Source of the DNA: Scatosoma sp045576335
GTDB taxonomy: Bacteria; Bacillota; Clostridia; Christensenellales; Borkfalkiaceae
DNA: 64,000 bases
Reading direction: 5' to 3'
NCBI GenBank assembly: GCA_045576335.1
Contig: JAZNGH010000022.1
Location: forward strand, 1 to 64,000
This document shows positions 17,201 through 25,249 of this stretch, piece after piece. Numbering within the stretch: the stretch's first letter is position 1; every line of letters starts with the position of its first letter. Below the pieces are notes generated by a model. That model saw only the letters and a list, made by a program, of their open reading frames with translations, did not search any database and was not told the DNA's origin. A program made the position numbers and the translations under genes.

Positions 17201-18469
17201 GTCCACGACGCTTACCGTCGTATTTTCAAAGCTTTGCGCCGACGTTCTTGCCGTCGCCACGCCTGCTTTTGCGGAAACCGTATTCCATTCCGCCGCCTTC
17301 GTACCGTCGTATGCGTCGAAAGTAAGCTCCGCAACGCCGTTTTCGCTTGCCAGACGGAGCGTATACGCACCACTCAAACCCGTCATATCCAACGCCGTAC
17401 CGCTAACGATCGCCGTCGCGATTTCGCCCGTTGCCGTTAAGTACAGCTCATTCTCGCCGATATAGTCCGCGTACGCGCTCAAATCCAGCGAAGTACCTTG
17501 CGACAAATCCTGCAAGCCCAAATCCGCGGAAACGGAAGCCGTGTTTCTGTCATAATACGCCGAAAGGGTGAGCTTGCCGTTGGCATACGCTTTGCCCGTC
17601 GTTTTGCTGTTTGCTTCGTTATAAGTATAGCCTGCATACGAGTTCGCCGTAAGGCTTACGGTATCGTCGATAGTGACGTTATCGGAAACCTTTTGCGTTT
17701 CTTTGAGTGTGTACTCTCCGTCCGCGCCTTGCAGGTAATGTTCAACGGTGTACGAGGTCGCCACGTTGGTTACGGGGTCGATATAATATTCCTGCAACCA
17801 TTCTTCGTCGGCAGCATCTTCAAGCACGCCGCTTTCAATCGCCATTTGTGCAACGTGCGTCATAGAACGAACGTTGTCGTCGTCGCCCACGAACACGTAT
17901 TTGGTCGCGCCGCTTTCCGTATAGGACATATAGCCCACGCCGCGAAATTCGTAAGCGAGGTTGTTCGTCGTCGTATCGTTTACGCCGTCGCGGATATTGA
18001 CCATTGCGCCGCCGAACTCCATAACCGAGCTATTTTCCACGTTTGCGGTGAGCACGTTCGTCGAAAGGTTGACGATTTGGGGTTTATCCCCCTCGTATAC
18101 CCATTGCCCGTTTACGTATTCCGCGAAGCCGTACACGGCGTTCGCCCCGAATACGTTTGCCTCCGTCAATTCGTAGCCGTCAATGAGCCATTCCTCGGGC
18201 GCAATAAGCACGCCGAAGGTCACGTCTGCATACGCGTTTTTCACCGTTTCGTACGCCGTTTTGGGCATAGACACGATATACTTCAAGCCGTTGTTCGCCT
18301 TGTTGCTGTCTACGATACGAACGGACGCGCCGTCGTTGATAGAAAAGCTTTTCACGGCGTCGCTAACGCTCATCGTTTCCGCGCCCGCCAACAACGCGCC
18401 CGCGGAAACGGTCGCCGTTGCCGCAACGGTGAGAAGCAGCAAGAGTTTCGTTGCCTTGTTACGTTTCAT
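14297..18469 (-). CDS. Giant secreted protein with four copies of an unrecognised repeat module
   Basis: A 1390-residue exported protein. It starts with a signal peptide (MKRNKATKLLLLLTVAATA), then an N-terminal domain to about residue 230, then a MucBP-like repeat (SYTVEHYLQGADGEYTLKE...AYYDRN, ~235-305). The rest is four units of 255-290 residues. Each contains an x-HSK-x-YY-x-x-W-like motif near residues 453, 708, 997 and 1277. Three units open with VDFYNSADGLVW or similar, and they end in an Ig-like stretch (LTWKLNGEAV...DGLYEVT). No cell-wall sorting motif is visible. The modules look like carbohydrate-binding beta-sandwiches alternating with Ig-like linkers, but I do not recognise the family. 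The start is ATG at 18469, preceded by GGAGGT; the GTG at 18478 overlaps that site. A 48-aa ORF overlaps its start. Confidence 0.8.
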   Translation of the reverse strand: MKRNKATKLLLLLTVAATATVSAGALLAGAETMSVSDAVKSFSINDGASVRIVDSNKANNGLKYIVSMPKTAYETVKNAYADVTFGVLIAPEEWLIDGYELTEANVFGANAVYGFAEYVNGQWVYEGDKPQIVNLSTNVLTANVENSSVMEFGGAMVNIRDGVNDTTTNNLAYEFRGVGYMSYTESGATKYVFVGDDDNVRSMTHVAQMAIESGVLEDAADEEWLQEYYIDPVTNVATSYTVEHYLQGADGEYTLKETQKVSDNVTIDDTVSLTANSYAGYTYNEANSKTTGKAYANGKLTLSAYYDRNTASVSADLGLQDLSQGTSLDLSAYADYIGENELYLTATGEIATAIVSGTALDMTGLSGAYTLRLASENGVAELTFDAYDGTKAAEWNTVSAKAGVATARTSAQSFENTTVSVVDSASVPTGLTANGDAFKVSGKDEAFAFNFLSRHSKAYYEAYAEKYSGWGMQISFDYYVTATQNDGASAQIVTTMVGFANTDTWTEVAVNEWYSITVPLSYILEGKALFESDGTFYQSYGGALRGDDAANSAEWYFANFAITYETLKDSDKLADLNGATYLEEALLDENQQAAFAIFKQEGEVTWSVDGVTSFELADLEGVYTVKAVLNKEGRNIVLYEDKVDLYNSADGLVWAPTSGLKKSDVYLKKTNAQVSIATENLPSGLTADEYYYIASESIGDSKNFLFSITGHSLAYYQMWQEEAVKSGSSYTIAFDIYYTTTAELPYSSGWGKYYTTFVYGGTTRTDENVLGGTAQQVALETVTTIKATLASLLNNYANFENDSVTNCGTHGNNFFGWFDAHKTSSITADADMQMYIGNFRTTFKNGVTVRDYSSDVKLETTDGVTGKYDLTSLLSADDKAAIGEENLSRLTWKLNGEAVSSQVDVETLDGLYEVTLSESIFGAYDIVYFKAAIDFYKEADGLVWAPTSGLKTSDVLIKDTKATVSIVKDNLPSSLSAGEYYRVSSTDCKGNFKLSVLRHSKKYYQMWQDKATALGASFTISYDVYYSTNVEISFSAGFGNTGYWSMFDCGELKPEQVREDTQWTYTCSLGKLITYYDNFVDASKTSIAAWSYTNMVTWTDGSNYTGENVTMDFYFGNVKTVFNSNSDVYIDKSSTTTLVDLNGVEDYDFTELYTAVALTEDETTALSSLALTWKVNGEVVTDWDKIEGVCTVTASTGFDCYDIVHFQTKVDFYNSADGMVWLLNSGLSTDNMLCKGSAMSKSIVTDNLPTGAAANEYFYVTAPYKGSDQWYTFSVKGLHTKAYYEMWQTKTAETNQTYYVQFDFWHNSDSRTSNKSTFFVGNGEVSCQEQQWYTLEVSLDWIITNWSNFTASNNGNPNQNFVYCYTSRNYGDDYQAYVGNFQCELRNSAS

Positions 18470-18605
18470 CAGTTCCACCTCCCAACCACGAAGGTCTGTT
18501 GTCTTGCCCGAAGGGGTCGACTTGCGTTTCGCGCGACGAGGTTAATACGTCCTGTCTTTGCACGTATAACACCGTAAAGCGAGGAGTTACGTAATTTTGT
18601 TTCAT
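18459..18605 (-). CDS. 48-residue small ORF overlapping the giant secreted protein gene
   Basis: A 48-codon ORF with a very strong ribosome binding site (AAGGAGG, six to seven bases before the ATG at 18605). The peptide starts MKQNYVTPRFTVLYVQRQDV, continues LTSSRETQVDPFGQ, and ends GGGTDET. Its stop lies 11 bases inside the start of the downstream giant gene, so the two would be translationally coupled. The shape (short, charged start, Pro near position 8, D-V-L-T-S-S, glycine-rich end) is like the tiny uncharacterised proteins found beside secreted proteins in gut Clostridia. No signal peptide or transmembrane segment is seen. The function is unknown: a leader that sets translation of the secreted protein, or a real small protein. 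Confidence 0.65.
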   Translation of the reverse strand: MKQNYVTPRFTVLYVQRQDVLTSSRETQVDPFGQDNRPSWLGGGTDET

Positions 18606-18645
18606 TTTAATCCTCCTTAATTTTATTTCTTTTTTATTTAGGCTT

Positions 18646-18673
18646 ATAAGGCGAGGGATTTTTCTCGCCTTAT
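18646..18673 (-). other. Intercistronic 10-bp hairpin
   Basis: ATAAGGCGAG pairs with CTCGCCTTAT around an eight-base loop, just after the stop of the 964-residue lipoprotein (18688) and before the small ORF (18605). The minus-strand sequence after the stem is not T-rich, so it is probably not a simple terminator. Confidence 0.55.
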
Positions 18674-18687
18674 TTGCTTTTAATGTG

Positions 18688-21582
18688 TTAGGCTTCCGTT
18701 ACCTGGAAGTTGCCGATATACGTTTGCATATCGATTTTGCCCGTAGTGGCGTTCGCACTCACGTCGCCGTGCTCCAAGGACGCCCAAATGAAGAAGTTGT
18801 TTGACCACGTTCCGCAAGAATATTTCTCGTCGTTGAAGAAATCGTCGTAGTTATTCACGAGCGATTGCAACGAACAGGTGAGCGTGACCTTCGTTTCCTC
18901 TATCATTTGGATTGCCTTACCCGTTTTTTCGTCCGTCGTGAAAAGCGGGTCGCTCGTGCCGCCGTAGTTGAATACGGAATACTCGCCAAAATTTTCTACG
19001 AAAAGAATTTCCGCGTTCGTCTGATAATACACGTCAAAGGAAATCGTGTAGTCCTTGCCGCTTGCAAGCCACATTTCGTAGTACGCTTTGCTGTGCCGCG
19101 CAATCGCAAACGCAAAGGTTTGGGAAGCGTTGTCGCCCGCAACATCGTTGGAGCTGATGAGATAATACTCGCTCTCCGTCAAGCCGTCGGGGAGATTTTC
19201 CGTCGCGATAGACACCTCTGCGTTGGTCTTTTTGAGGTATACGTCGTCCGTTTTCAAGCCGCTCGTGGGAGTCCAAACAAGCCCGTCGGCAGAGTCGTAG
19301 AAATCCACGGTCTGCTTATAAAGCGGGATATCCTCGCCGTCGATTTTCGCCGTCGCCATTACCTCGTACACGCCGTCTACTTGCGCCCAGTCGGTAACCG
19401 CGTTCCCGTTCAGCGTCCAAGTCACCTCGTAAGCCGTCGCGTAATCTTGTATTTCCGCTTTCTTATCCTCGTCCAAAAGCGAGAGGAAATCAAACTCCGT
19501 TTTATCCTTCATATCGATAAGCGCGAGCTCGTCGTTTTCCACCGCCGACAAATCCAGCGTTTCCGCAAAGCGGAAATTGCCCCAAAGCGCGGTGAGGTCA
19601 ATGCCCTCGTAGCTGATGTCCGTGCAGTATACCATATTCCAAGCTTGGCTGTGCGTCTTGTCGTAGTTGATATACGAAGAATCGCCATACGCCTCGTAGT
19701 TGTTAATCAACTCGTCAAGCGTGATTTCAAGCGTCGTCCAAGTACCCTCGTAGTATGCGGCGTTGGGCGTGCCGTTGAGGTAGAAATAGATATATTCGCC
19801 GTCGTTATTGTGCTTGGTATTCGCCGTAGAGGAAAGATAGAAATCAACGGAAAGCGTGTATTTTTTGAAGCTCGCTTCCGCCTTTTCTTTCCAGAGCTCG
19901 TAATACGCCTTGCTGTGCTTTGCCGTTACGGAGAATACGTAGTCGAACGCTTTATCCGCGCTTTGCGGAACGCCGACGTGATAGTATTCGCCCGCAACCG
20001 CGCCCGTAGGCAAATCGGTGTTGACGATTGCGCCCGTCATTGCCGAATTTTTCAAAACGAGGTGCTTCAAATCAAGCGTATCCACCCAAACGAGCCCGTC
20101 GCCTGAATTATAGAAATCCACCGTCTGTTTATAAACGGGAATATTCTCCGCGCCCGTATTGACCGTTGCCATTACCTCGTAAATACCGTCTACTTTCGCC
20201 CAGTCGGTGACCGCGTTTCCGTCCAGCGTCCAAACGACGTCGTATTTGGTGGCGTAGTCCTCGATTTCGGCTTTTTTCTCTTCGCCGAGAAGCGAAAGGA
20301 AATCAAAGCTCGTTTTATCCTTCATATCGATAAGCGCAAGCTCGTCGTTTTCCACCGCCGACAAATCCAGCGTTTCCACAAAACGGAAATTGCCGATATA
20401 ACCGTCGATATCGCTGCCGTAATACGAGCTGTACGTAGAGGAAATCATATTCACCGTTTCGCTGTACGACGCGTCGATATAAATATTCGCGGGGTCGTTA
20501 TATGCGGGGAAATATTGCAAAAGCTTATCAAAATCCAGCTCGAAGGTATACCATTTATTTTCAAAATAGTTGGTGTTTTGCGTACCGTTGATACGGAAGG
20601 AGCTGTACTCGCCGTCCGCACTGCTGTTCTCGTTGGAAACGGACGAGTAATAGAAATCGAACGCGAACGTGTATTTTTGGAATTTTTCCGCCGCGTGCTT
20701 TTGCCATTCCTCGTAGTATTCTCTGCTATGCAAGCCCGCAACGGACAAGAGATAGTGCGCCGCGTTCGGCTCGTTTTCGCCGATTTTTACGCGGTAATAT
20801 TCCTCTGCCGCCGCGCCCGCGGGAAGCCCCTCTTTAACGATTTCGCCCGTCATAGACGCGTCTTTCATAAACAGATAATCCAACGAAAGCGTATCGCCTA
20901 CCCATTCAATCCCGTCCGCCGCGTCGTAGAAATCCACGTTGCAGGTGAACACCTTTTCCTGCTTGGCAGGATAGCCGATGGGCATTTCGATTGCGAAGGT
21001 ATAATAGGATTTTGGAAGGGCGGTAAAATCTACCGTCGTGTTTTCCAAGTCCACCGATTTTGCGTTGATTTTGGAGGTGAGCGTATACGTCACGCCCTCA
21101 AAGCCCTGCCACGCCAGCATAGCCGCGCGCTGATCCTCCGAAAGTATATTCAATATATCGTACGAGGTCGCGCCGTCCACGTCCAAAAGCTTCACTTCGT
21201 TATCGTATAAGGCTTCTACGACGTTGAGCGTAGAAGTTCTTTCATGCACTTTATTGTCTTGCGTCTTTACCGTATACCGTATGGTATATCCGTCCTTATC
21301 GACGGCAAAGAATTTCCCGTATTCGACCTTGACTGCTTCGCCGTCCTTGGTAGTGACCGTGGCGTCGATATCCATTACGTTGCCCAAATCGTCGAGCACG
21401 ATAGGGTCGAGCACGTCTACGCACGCTCCGTAATAATAGTTAAGCGTTTGCGGAAATTCAAAGCCCGTAAGCGTGCTTTCGTAAGGCGTTTGCGGCGTAC
21501 AACCGCACGCGGCGAGCGTCGCCGTCAGCGCACCGCAAGAAAGAAGCGCGAGCCATAATTTTTTGCTTTTTATCGTCATCAT
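18688..21582 (-). CDS. Lipoprotein with three copies of the same unrecognised repeat module
   Basis: A 964-residue lipoprotein with lipobox LAAC (Cys26) followed by an Ig-like N-terminal part. Three units of about 272 residues follow, with motif copies LHSREYYEEW (~282), KHSKAYYELW (~554) and RHSKAYYEMW (~827). Each begins DFYDSADGLVW or similar. The first two end with a near-identical linker (DLSAVENDELALIDMKDKT, then an Ig-like strand TWTLNGNAVTDWA). The last unit is closest to the units of the 14297-18469 protein (LKKTNAEVSIATENLP). The two proteins are therefore built from the same module. A surface glycan-binding role in the utilisation locus is an inference. GGGAGG precedes two adjacent ATGs; either could be used. 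Confidence 0.8.
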   Translation of the reverse strand: MMTIKSKKLWLALLSCGALTATLAACGCTPQTPYESTLTGFEFPQTLNYYYGACVDVLDPIVLDDLGNVMDIDATVTTKDGEAVKVEYGKFFAVDKDGYTIRYTVKTQDNKVHERTSTLNVVEALYDNEVKLLDVDGATSYDILNILSEDQRAAMLAWQGFEGVTYTLTSKINAKSVDLENTTVDFTALPKSYYTFAIEMPIGYPAKQEKVFTCNVDFYDAADGIEWVGDTLSLDYLFMKDASMTGEIVKEGLPAGAAAEEYYRVKIGENEPNAAHYLLSVAGLHSREYYEEWQKHAAEKFQKYTFAFDFYYSSVSNENSSADGEYSSFRINGTQNTNYFENKWYTFELDFDKLLQYFPAYNDPANIYIDASYSETVNMISSTYSSYYGSDIDGYIGNFRFVETLDLSAVENDELALIDMKDKTSFDFLSLLGEEKKAEIEDYATKYDVVWTLDGNAVTDWAKVDGIYEVMATVNTGAENIPVYKQTVDFYNSGDGLVWVDTLDLKHLVLKNSAMTGAIVNTDLPTGAVAGEYYHVGVPQSADKAFDYVFSVTAKHSKAYYELWKEKAEASFKKYTLSVDFYLSSTANTKHNNDGEYIYFYLNGTPNAAYYEGTWTTLEITLDELINNYEAYGDSSYINYDKTHSQAWNMVYCTDISYEGIDLTALWGNFRFAETLDLSAVENDELALIDMKDKTEFDFLSLLDEDKKAEIQDYATAYEVTWTLNGNAVTDWAQVDGVYEVMATAKIDGEDIPLYKQTVDFYDSADGLVWTPTSGLKTDDVYLKKTNAEVSIATENLPDGLTESEYYLISSNDVAGDNASQTFAFAIARHSKAYYEMWLASGKDYTISFDVYYQTNAEILFVENFGEYSVFNYGGTSDPLFTTDEKTGKAIQMIEETKVTLTCSLQSLVNNYDDFFNDEKYSCGTWSNNFFIWASLEHGDVSANATTGKIDMQTYIGNFQVTEA

Positions 21583-21593
21583 GCTGTCCTCCC

Positions 21594-22745
21594 TTATGCG
21601 TTGTCCGCTCTGACCATACGGATATTATCGACGTAAATTTGTCTGTTCTCCGTACCGAGGAATTCACGATAACCTATCGTAAATTCCGTCGTAAATTCAA
21701 ACTTGTAGCTGTTCGCCCCGTACAGATGCGCGTTGATATAATCGACGGTGAACGAAATCGTATTCCATTCGCCCGCCTTTAATACCACTTGCTCTGCAAA
21801 GGTGGGTATGCCGTAGCCGTACAAGGTGAGAGCGATCTCCATTTCCTGCCCTTCGGGAAGGTAGACGTCCATCGTGAACGCGTCCTCGCCCGAATAGCTC
21901 GCCCAGTCTACGAGCGCGCAATGCTCTTCCTCCACGCGGATAGAGGGCCAAGTACCGCCCGGCTGTGCGTCCAGAACGATTGCCGCTCCCTCGCTTATAA
22001 GCTTATCCTTTACCCATTTCACGTTGGGCGCGTAATTGCCGCCGCCCACGGTGAGCGAAGCGACCTGCCACCACTCGTCAAAGGACGCGATCTCGTCCGT
22101 TTTCAGCGTTTTTACGAGCGGTTCGAACGCTTTTTCCGTCTTGTACAAATTCATATCGTCCATATAAAAGACGGTGTCTTGCGTTTTGGGTCTTTCGTAG
22201 AGAATATTGATGCCCTTTACGAAATTGCTTTCTCCGTTGTCGCTTTCCCAAACGGGAATGGACTCGCGGGGGATATTATACTGTATTTCCGTCCAAGCGT
22301 TGGGCGCAAGCGTAAACCAGCTCACGAGCGACACCGCTTCGGCGTATACGAGCTGTAAGCCGATACGCTCGGTCGTAGCGTTCGCGCTGTACACGTCGAG
22401 CGTGACCAGCTTGGTCTTGGCAAAATCGGTATAATCCTCCGCGCGTTTGACGAGATTTGCCGCTTGATAGAGATAGGGACTGTCGTTCAAGCTGTACGGC
22501 TCGTGCAAAACGGTGACCTTTGCACTGGCAGCACCTGATTTCACGTAGTCCGTTTCTTTGCAAAGCTCTACCTTTCCCAAAACGCCCTCCATCGTGAGCG
22601 TACTCAAATCCGCCTGCGTTTCAAAGCCGTTGAGGGAAATAATCGGGTTGGTTACTTGGGGTTCTTGGGTTTGATTGCAACCCGTCGCCAACGCAACGCT
22701 GCCGACGAACAACGAACAAAGGGTAATTGCCATTATTTTTTTCAT
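21594..22745 (-). CDS. Lipoprotein with tandem carbohydrate-binding-like beta-sandwich domains
   Basis: A 383-residue lipoprotein with lipobox LATGC (Cys23). The mature part seems to have two jelly-roll domains. The first is about residues 35-195 (LNGFETQADLS...SGAASAKVTV...FYMDDMNLYK) and the second about 215-380 (EWWQVASLTVGGG...IYVDNIRMV). Both end in a D-D/N strand, as in CBM-like beta-sandwiches. No catalytic motif is visible. It probably binds glycan at the cell surface for the importer genes upstream. The start is ATG at 22745 with GGGTGAAG before it, five bases after the stop of the preceding gene. The upstream extension to 22844 lies inside that gene and is rejected. Confidence 0.7.
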   Translation of the reverse strand: MKKIMAITLCSLFVGSVALATGCNQTQEPQVTNPIISLNGFETQADLSTLTMEGVLGKVELCKETDYVKSGAASAKVTVLHEPYSLNDSPYLYQAANLVKRAEDYTDFAKTKLVTLDVYSANATTERIGLQLVYAEAVSLVSWFTLAPNAWTEIQYNIPRESIPVWESDNGESNFVKGINILYERPKTQDTVFYMDDMNLYKTEKAFEPLVKTLKTDEIASFDEWWQVASLTVGGGNYAPNVKWVKDKLISEGAAIVLDAQPGGTWPSIRVEEEHCALVDWASYSGEDAFTMDVYLPEGQEMEIALTLYGYGIPTFAEQVVLKAGEWNTISFTVDYINAHLYGANSYKFEFTTEFTIGYREFLGTENRQIYVDNIRMVRADNA

Positions 22746-22750
22746 ACTCT

Positions 22751-25234
22751 TCACCCCACTAATATCAAATCGCCGATACCGTACGAAACGGTCGTATCTT
22801 GCGTCCTGAACACCAACGACGCAAGCTTTTTCGTCTTGGTACACTTCAAATCGTTTGCAACGTCCAGCGTGATTTCGTTCCAGCCCGCCGAAAGCGTGTA
22901 CGCACGCACCGTTTCCAAAACGGGGTCGCCCGAACGCGAGCGCAACAGCGTAACGCTGACGTCCTCGTCGCCGTATACGTAAATGCGTAAGGACATAGAG
23001 GTATAGGAATTATTGATTTCCAGCGAGCTTGCGTCCAAGGTCACGGATAACGTGCTCTCGTTTGCAGGCGTAATCTTCGTCGCAAGCGTAGCTTCGTCGT
23101 ACGCAACCGCCGCTTCGCCGCCCGTAACCGAAAGTTTCTCCGTCAAATGCGAAGCGTCCGTCACGACGTTCTTTGCGCCCAAGTCGAAGGTGATCGCGTG
23201 GGTCTTATCCCCCGTTTTCGCCTCTATCTTTATCTCGTTTTTGTCTTGATTGAGCGCGATTTGGTGGCTATACGCCGTATACGAGCCTTTATCCTCTCCG
23301 CTCAAAAGCGTACCGTTCACTTTCAGCTCGGTGTCGTTTGCCGCCGAAAGCTTCATCGTGCCAACGCCCTTGATTTTTTCATAGCTCTCCAAAACCACGC
23401 CGTTTTCATAGTAAAGCTCGAACAGCGTATTGAGTACCTCGCGGCTGTTCAAAATGACGTCGATAGCGTTGTTCGCGTCGATAAGCGACGTGCCCTCGTA
23501 CAAGTCCTCTACGAGGAATTGTAAAATGGAATTGAACTGCTCGCTCGTCACCCCGCGCGTGGCATACAGCTCTTCTAACTCGTACAGCAAATCGTAATCC
23601 TCGTGCGAGTCGCGGACGGCGTGCAAGCGTACCGTACCGACAGGGCCGTAAATGCCGTATTCTCTGCCCGCGTATATGAGCTTGCCCTCGCCGTTACTGC
23701 TCGGATAGCGCATAGCGGTATCGAACTGGTCTTGGATATATTCGTAAGAATAGCTACGCGTGAACTGGTGATTCATTGCAATCTCCCAGTACAAATCGCC
23801 CGTAATGCCGTAATCGTACATCATCCAGCCGTTGAAACGAACGTTCACCGCGGGAGCTTCCGTCGTGTAGCTTACGCTGGGGTATTGCGGGTTGGCTTGA
23901 TACCACCACTGCTCGTTATACGCCTCTTTCATATAGTCTTGATACGCTTCCCGTCTTTCCTCCGAAGCGTACATACGGATACGGTCCATAGAGATAAGCT
24001 TGGCGTTGGGATAGTCCTCAAAATTCAGTCGGAACGCGTCGCCCGGAACGAAGGGTGCAATCGTCATCACCGACTCCATAAGCTGCGTCTTAAAGTCCTC
24101 GTCCACTTCGCCCTCTACGAGCGCGAAAACGTCCGCCTCGTCAAGCTCCTGACGGAAATTCCAGAAATGGTGCAAGGTATACGAAGCGTTGTCGTTTTTG
24201 CTGTTGTCCGAGCCTTGCGCGTCAAATTCGTCCAAATAAACGAGATAAATACCCGCTTTCTTGAACAAATCCACCTCGTGTTCTACGCTGTACTTCGCCA
24301 TTTGTTGAATTAAATTCAAATGATAGTCCAAATCCATTACCGTCAGCGTTTTTCCAAGGTCCACCGTGGTCTTGGTCGAATAGGGCAAAGAATAGAAGGA
24401 GCAACGGGGATCGTTTGCCGCCTCGGCGTACTGTTCAAGCAGCGTTTCCATAAAGTTGTCGGGATAGGTCTGTGCGTAGAAATTCCCAGGAACGTTGCTG
24501 GGGTTGATACGGTAATCGAGCAGGTAATCGTAATACTTTTCCTGCATTTCCATCGTCACGTCCAGCTCGCCCATAGCCACCCAGTTCCAGTTCAAGCCGT
24601 ACCAGCTTTGCACGTGCGTTTCGTCCGAAAGCGCGTGATTGTACAGCGTGACCTCTACGGGCACTTTGACCGTTTCCTCTTCGATTTTCAACGAAAATTC
24701 GCCCGTATACGTGCCTGCCTGTTGCGTCTCGTCCGTTTTTAGCGTGACCCAAATACCTTGGTTTTTGCCGCCGTCCATTTTATTTTCGCCGTATTCCACC
24801 GCCGTTTCCCAAGGCAATAACGCGTCGGGATAGTAGCCGCCGGGAACGTTTTTCATATTCGATTCGGTGATACGGTCGAGATATATGTACTTTTGGTTGT
24901 ATATCTCGAAATTCTCCTTTGCAAGCTTGACCTCGGGATTGCCCGCAAGGGTGAGGTCGCTCGTCGTCAGCTCGTAGGAATCCACTTTGCCGTCCGCGCT
25001 GATGATAATCTGTCCCGATTCGTATTCGTTACGGAACGCGGCAATGGAAAGCGTCGTTTGCGCGTAGCGGGAGGAATAATCCTCGTCGCGCAAAATCTTT
25101 TCCATACCCGTCGCCGCCCAAACGGTAACGCTCGTAGGCGTATTTTCAGGCGTGGAGCAAGCCGCGAACGAAAGCAAGAACGTCGCGCCGAGCGTCGTCG
25201 CCGTAAAACGTTTAATGATTTCCGTTATCTTCAT
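22751..25234 (-). CDS. DUF4091 / GH123-like lipoprotein (probable beta-N-acetylgalactosaminidase)
   Basis: An 827-residue lipoprotein (lipobox FAAC, Cys26). After a beta-sandwich domain to about residue 205, the catalytic TIM barrel carries the DUF4091/GH123 landmarks. These are GIYLVYLDEFD (candidate Asp-Glu pair), then NGWMMYDYGITGDLYWEIA, then GKLIYAGREYGIYGPVGTVR, followed by LHAVRDSHEDYDLLYELEEL. A C-terminal part of about 250 residues forms extra beta domains, the last resembling a CBM. GH123 enzymes release terminal beta-GalNAc from glycolipids and glycans by a substrate-assisted mechanism. The lipid anchor places it outside the membrane, beside the solute-binding protein. AAGGAG precedes the ATG at 25234. 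The closeness to true GH123 activity is inferred from motifs only. Confidence 0.75.
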   Translation of the reverse strand: MKITEIIKRFTATTLGATFLLSFAACSTPENTPTSVTVWAATGMEKILRDEDYSSRYAQTTLSIAAFRNEYESGQIIISADGKVDSYELTTSDLTLAGNPEVKLAKENFEIYNQKYIYLDRITESNMKNVPGGYYPDALLPWETAVEYGENKMDGGKNQGIWVTLKTDETQQAGTYTGEFSLKIEEETVKVPVEVTLYNHALSDETHVQSWYGLNWNWVAMGELDVTMEMQEKYYDYLLDYRINPSNVPGNFYAQTYPDNFMETLLEQYAEAANDPRCSFYSLPYSTKTTVDLGKTLTVMDLDYHLNLIQQMAKYSVEHEVDLFKKAGIYLVYLDEFDAQGSDNSKNDNASYTLHHFWNFRQELDEADVFALVEGEVDEDFKTQLMESVMTIAPFVPGDAFRLNFEDYPNAKLISMDRIRMYASEERREAYQDYMKEAYNEQWWYQANPQYPSVSYTTEAPAVNVRFNGWMMYDYGITGDLYWEIAMNHQFTRSYSYEYIQDQFDTAMRYPSSNGEGKLIYAGREYGIYGPVGTVRLHAVRDSHEDYDLLYELEELYATRGVTSEQFNSILQFLVEDLYEGTSLIDANNAIDVILNSREVLNTLFELYYENGVVLESYEKIKGVGTMKLSAANDTELKVNGTLLSGEDKGSYTAYSHQIALNQDKNEIKIEAKTGDKTHAITFDLGAKNVVTDASHLTEKLSVTGGEAAVAYDEATLATKITPANESTLSVTLDASSLEINNSYTSMSLRIYVYGDEDVSVTLLRSRSGDPVLETVRAYTLSAGWNEITLDVANDLKCTKTKKLASLVFRTQDTTVSYGIGDLILVG

Positions 25235-25249
25235 TTGGTTCTCCTTATA

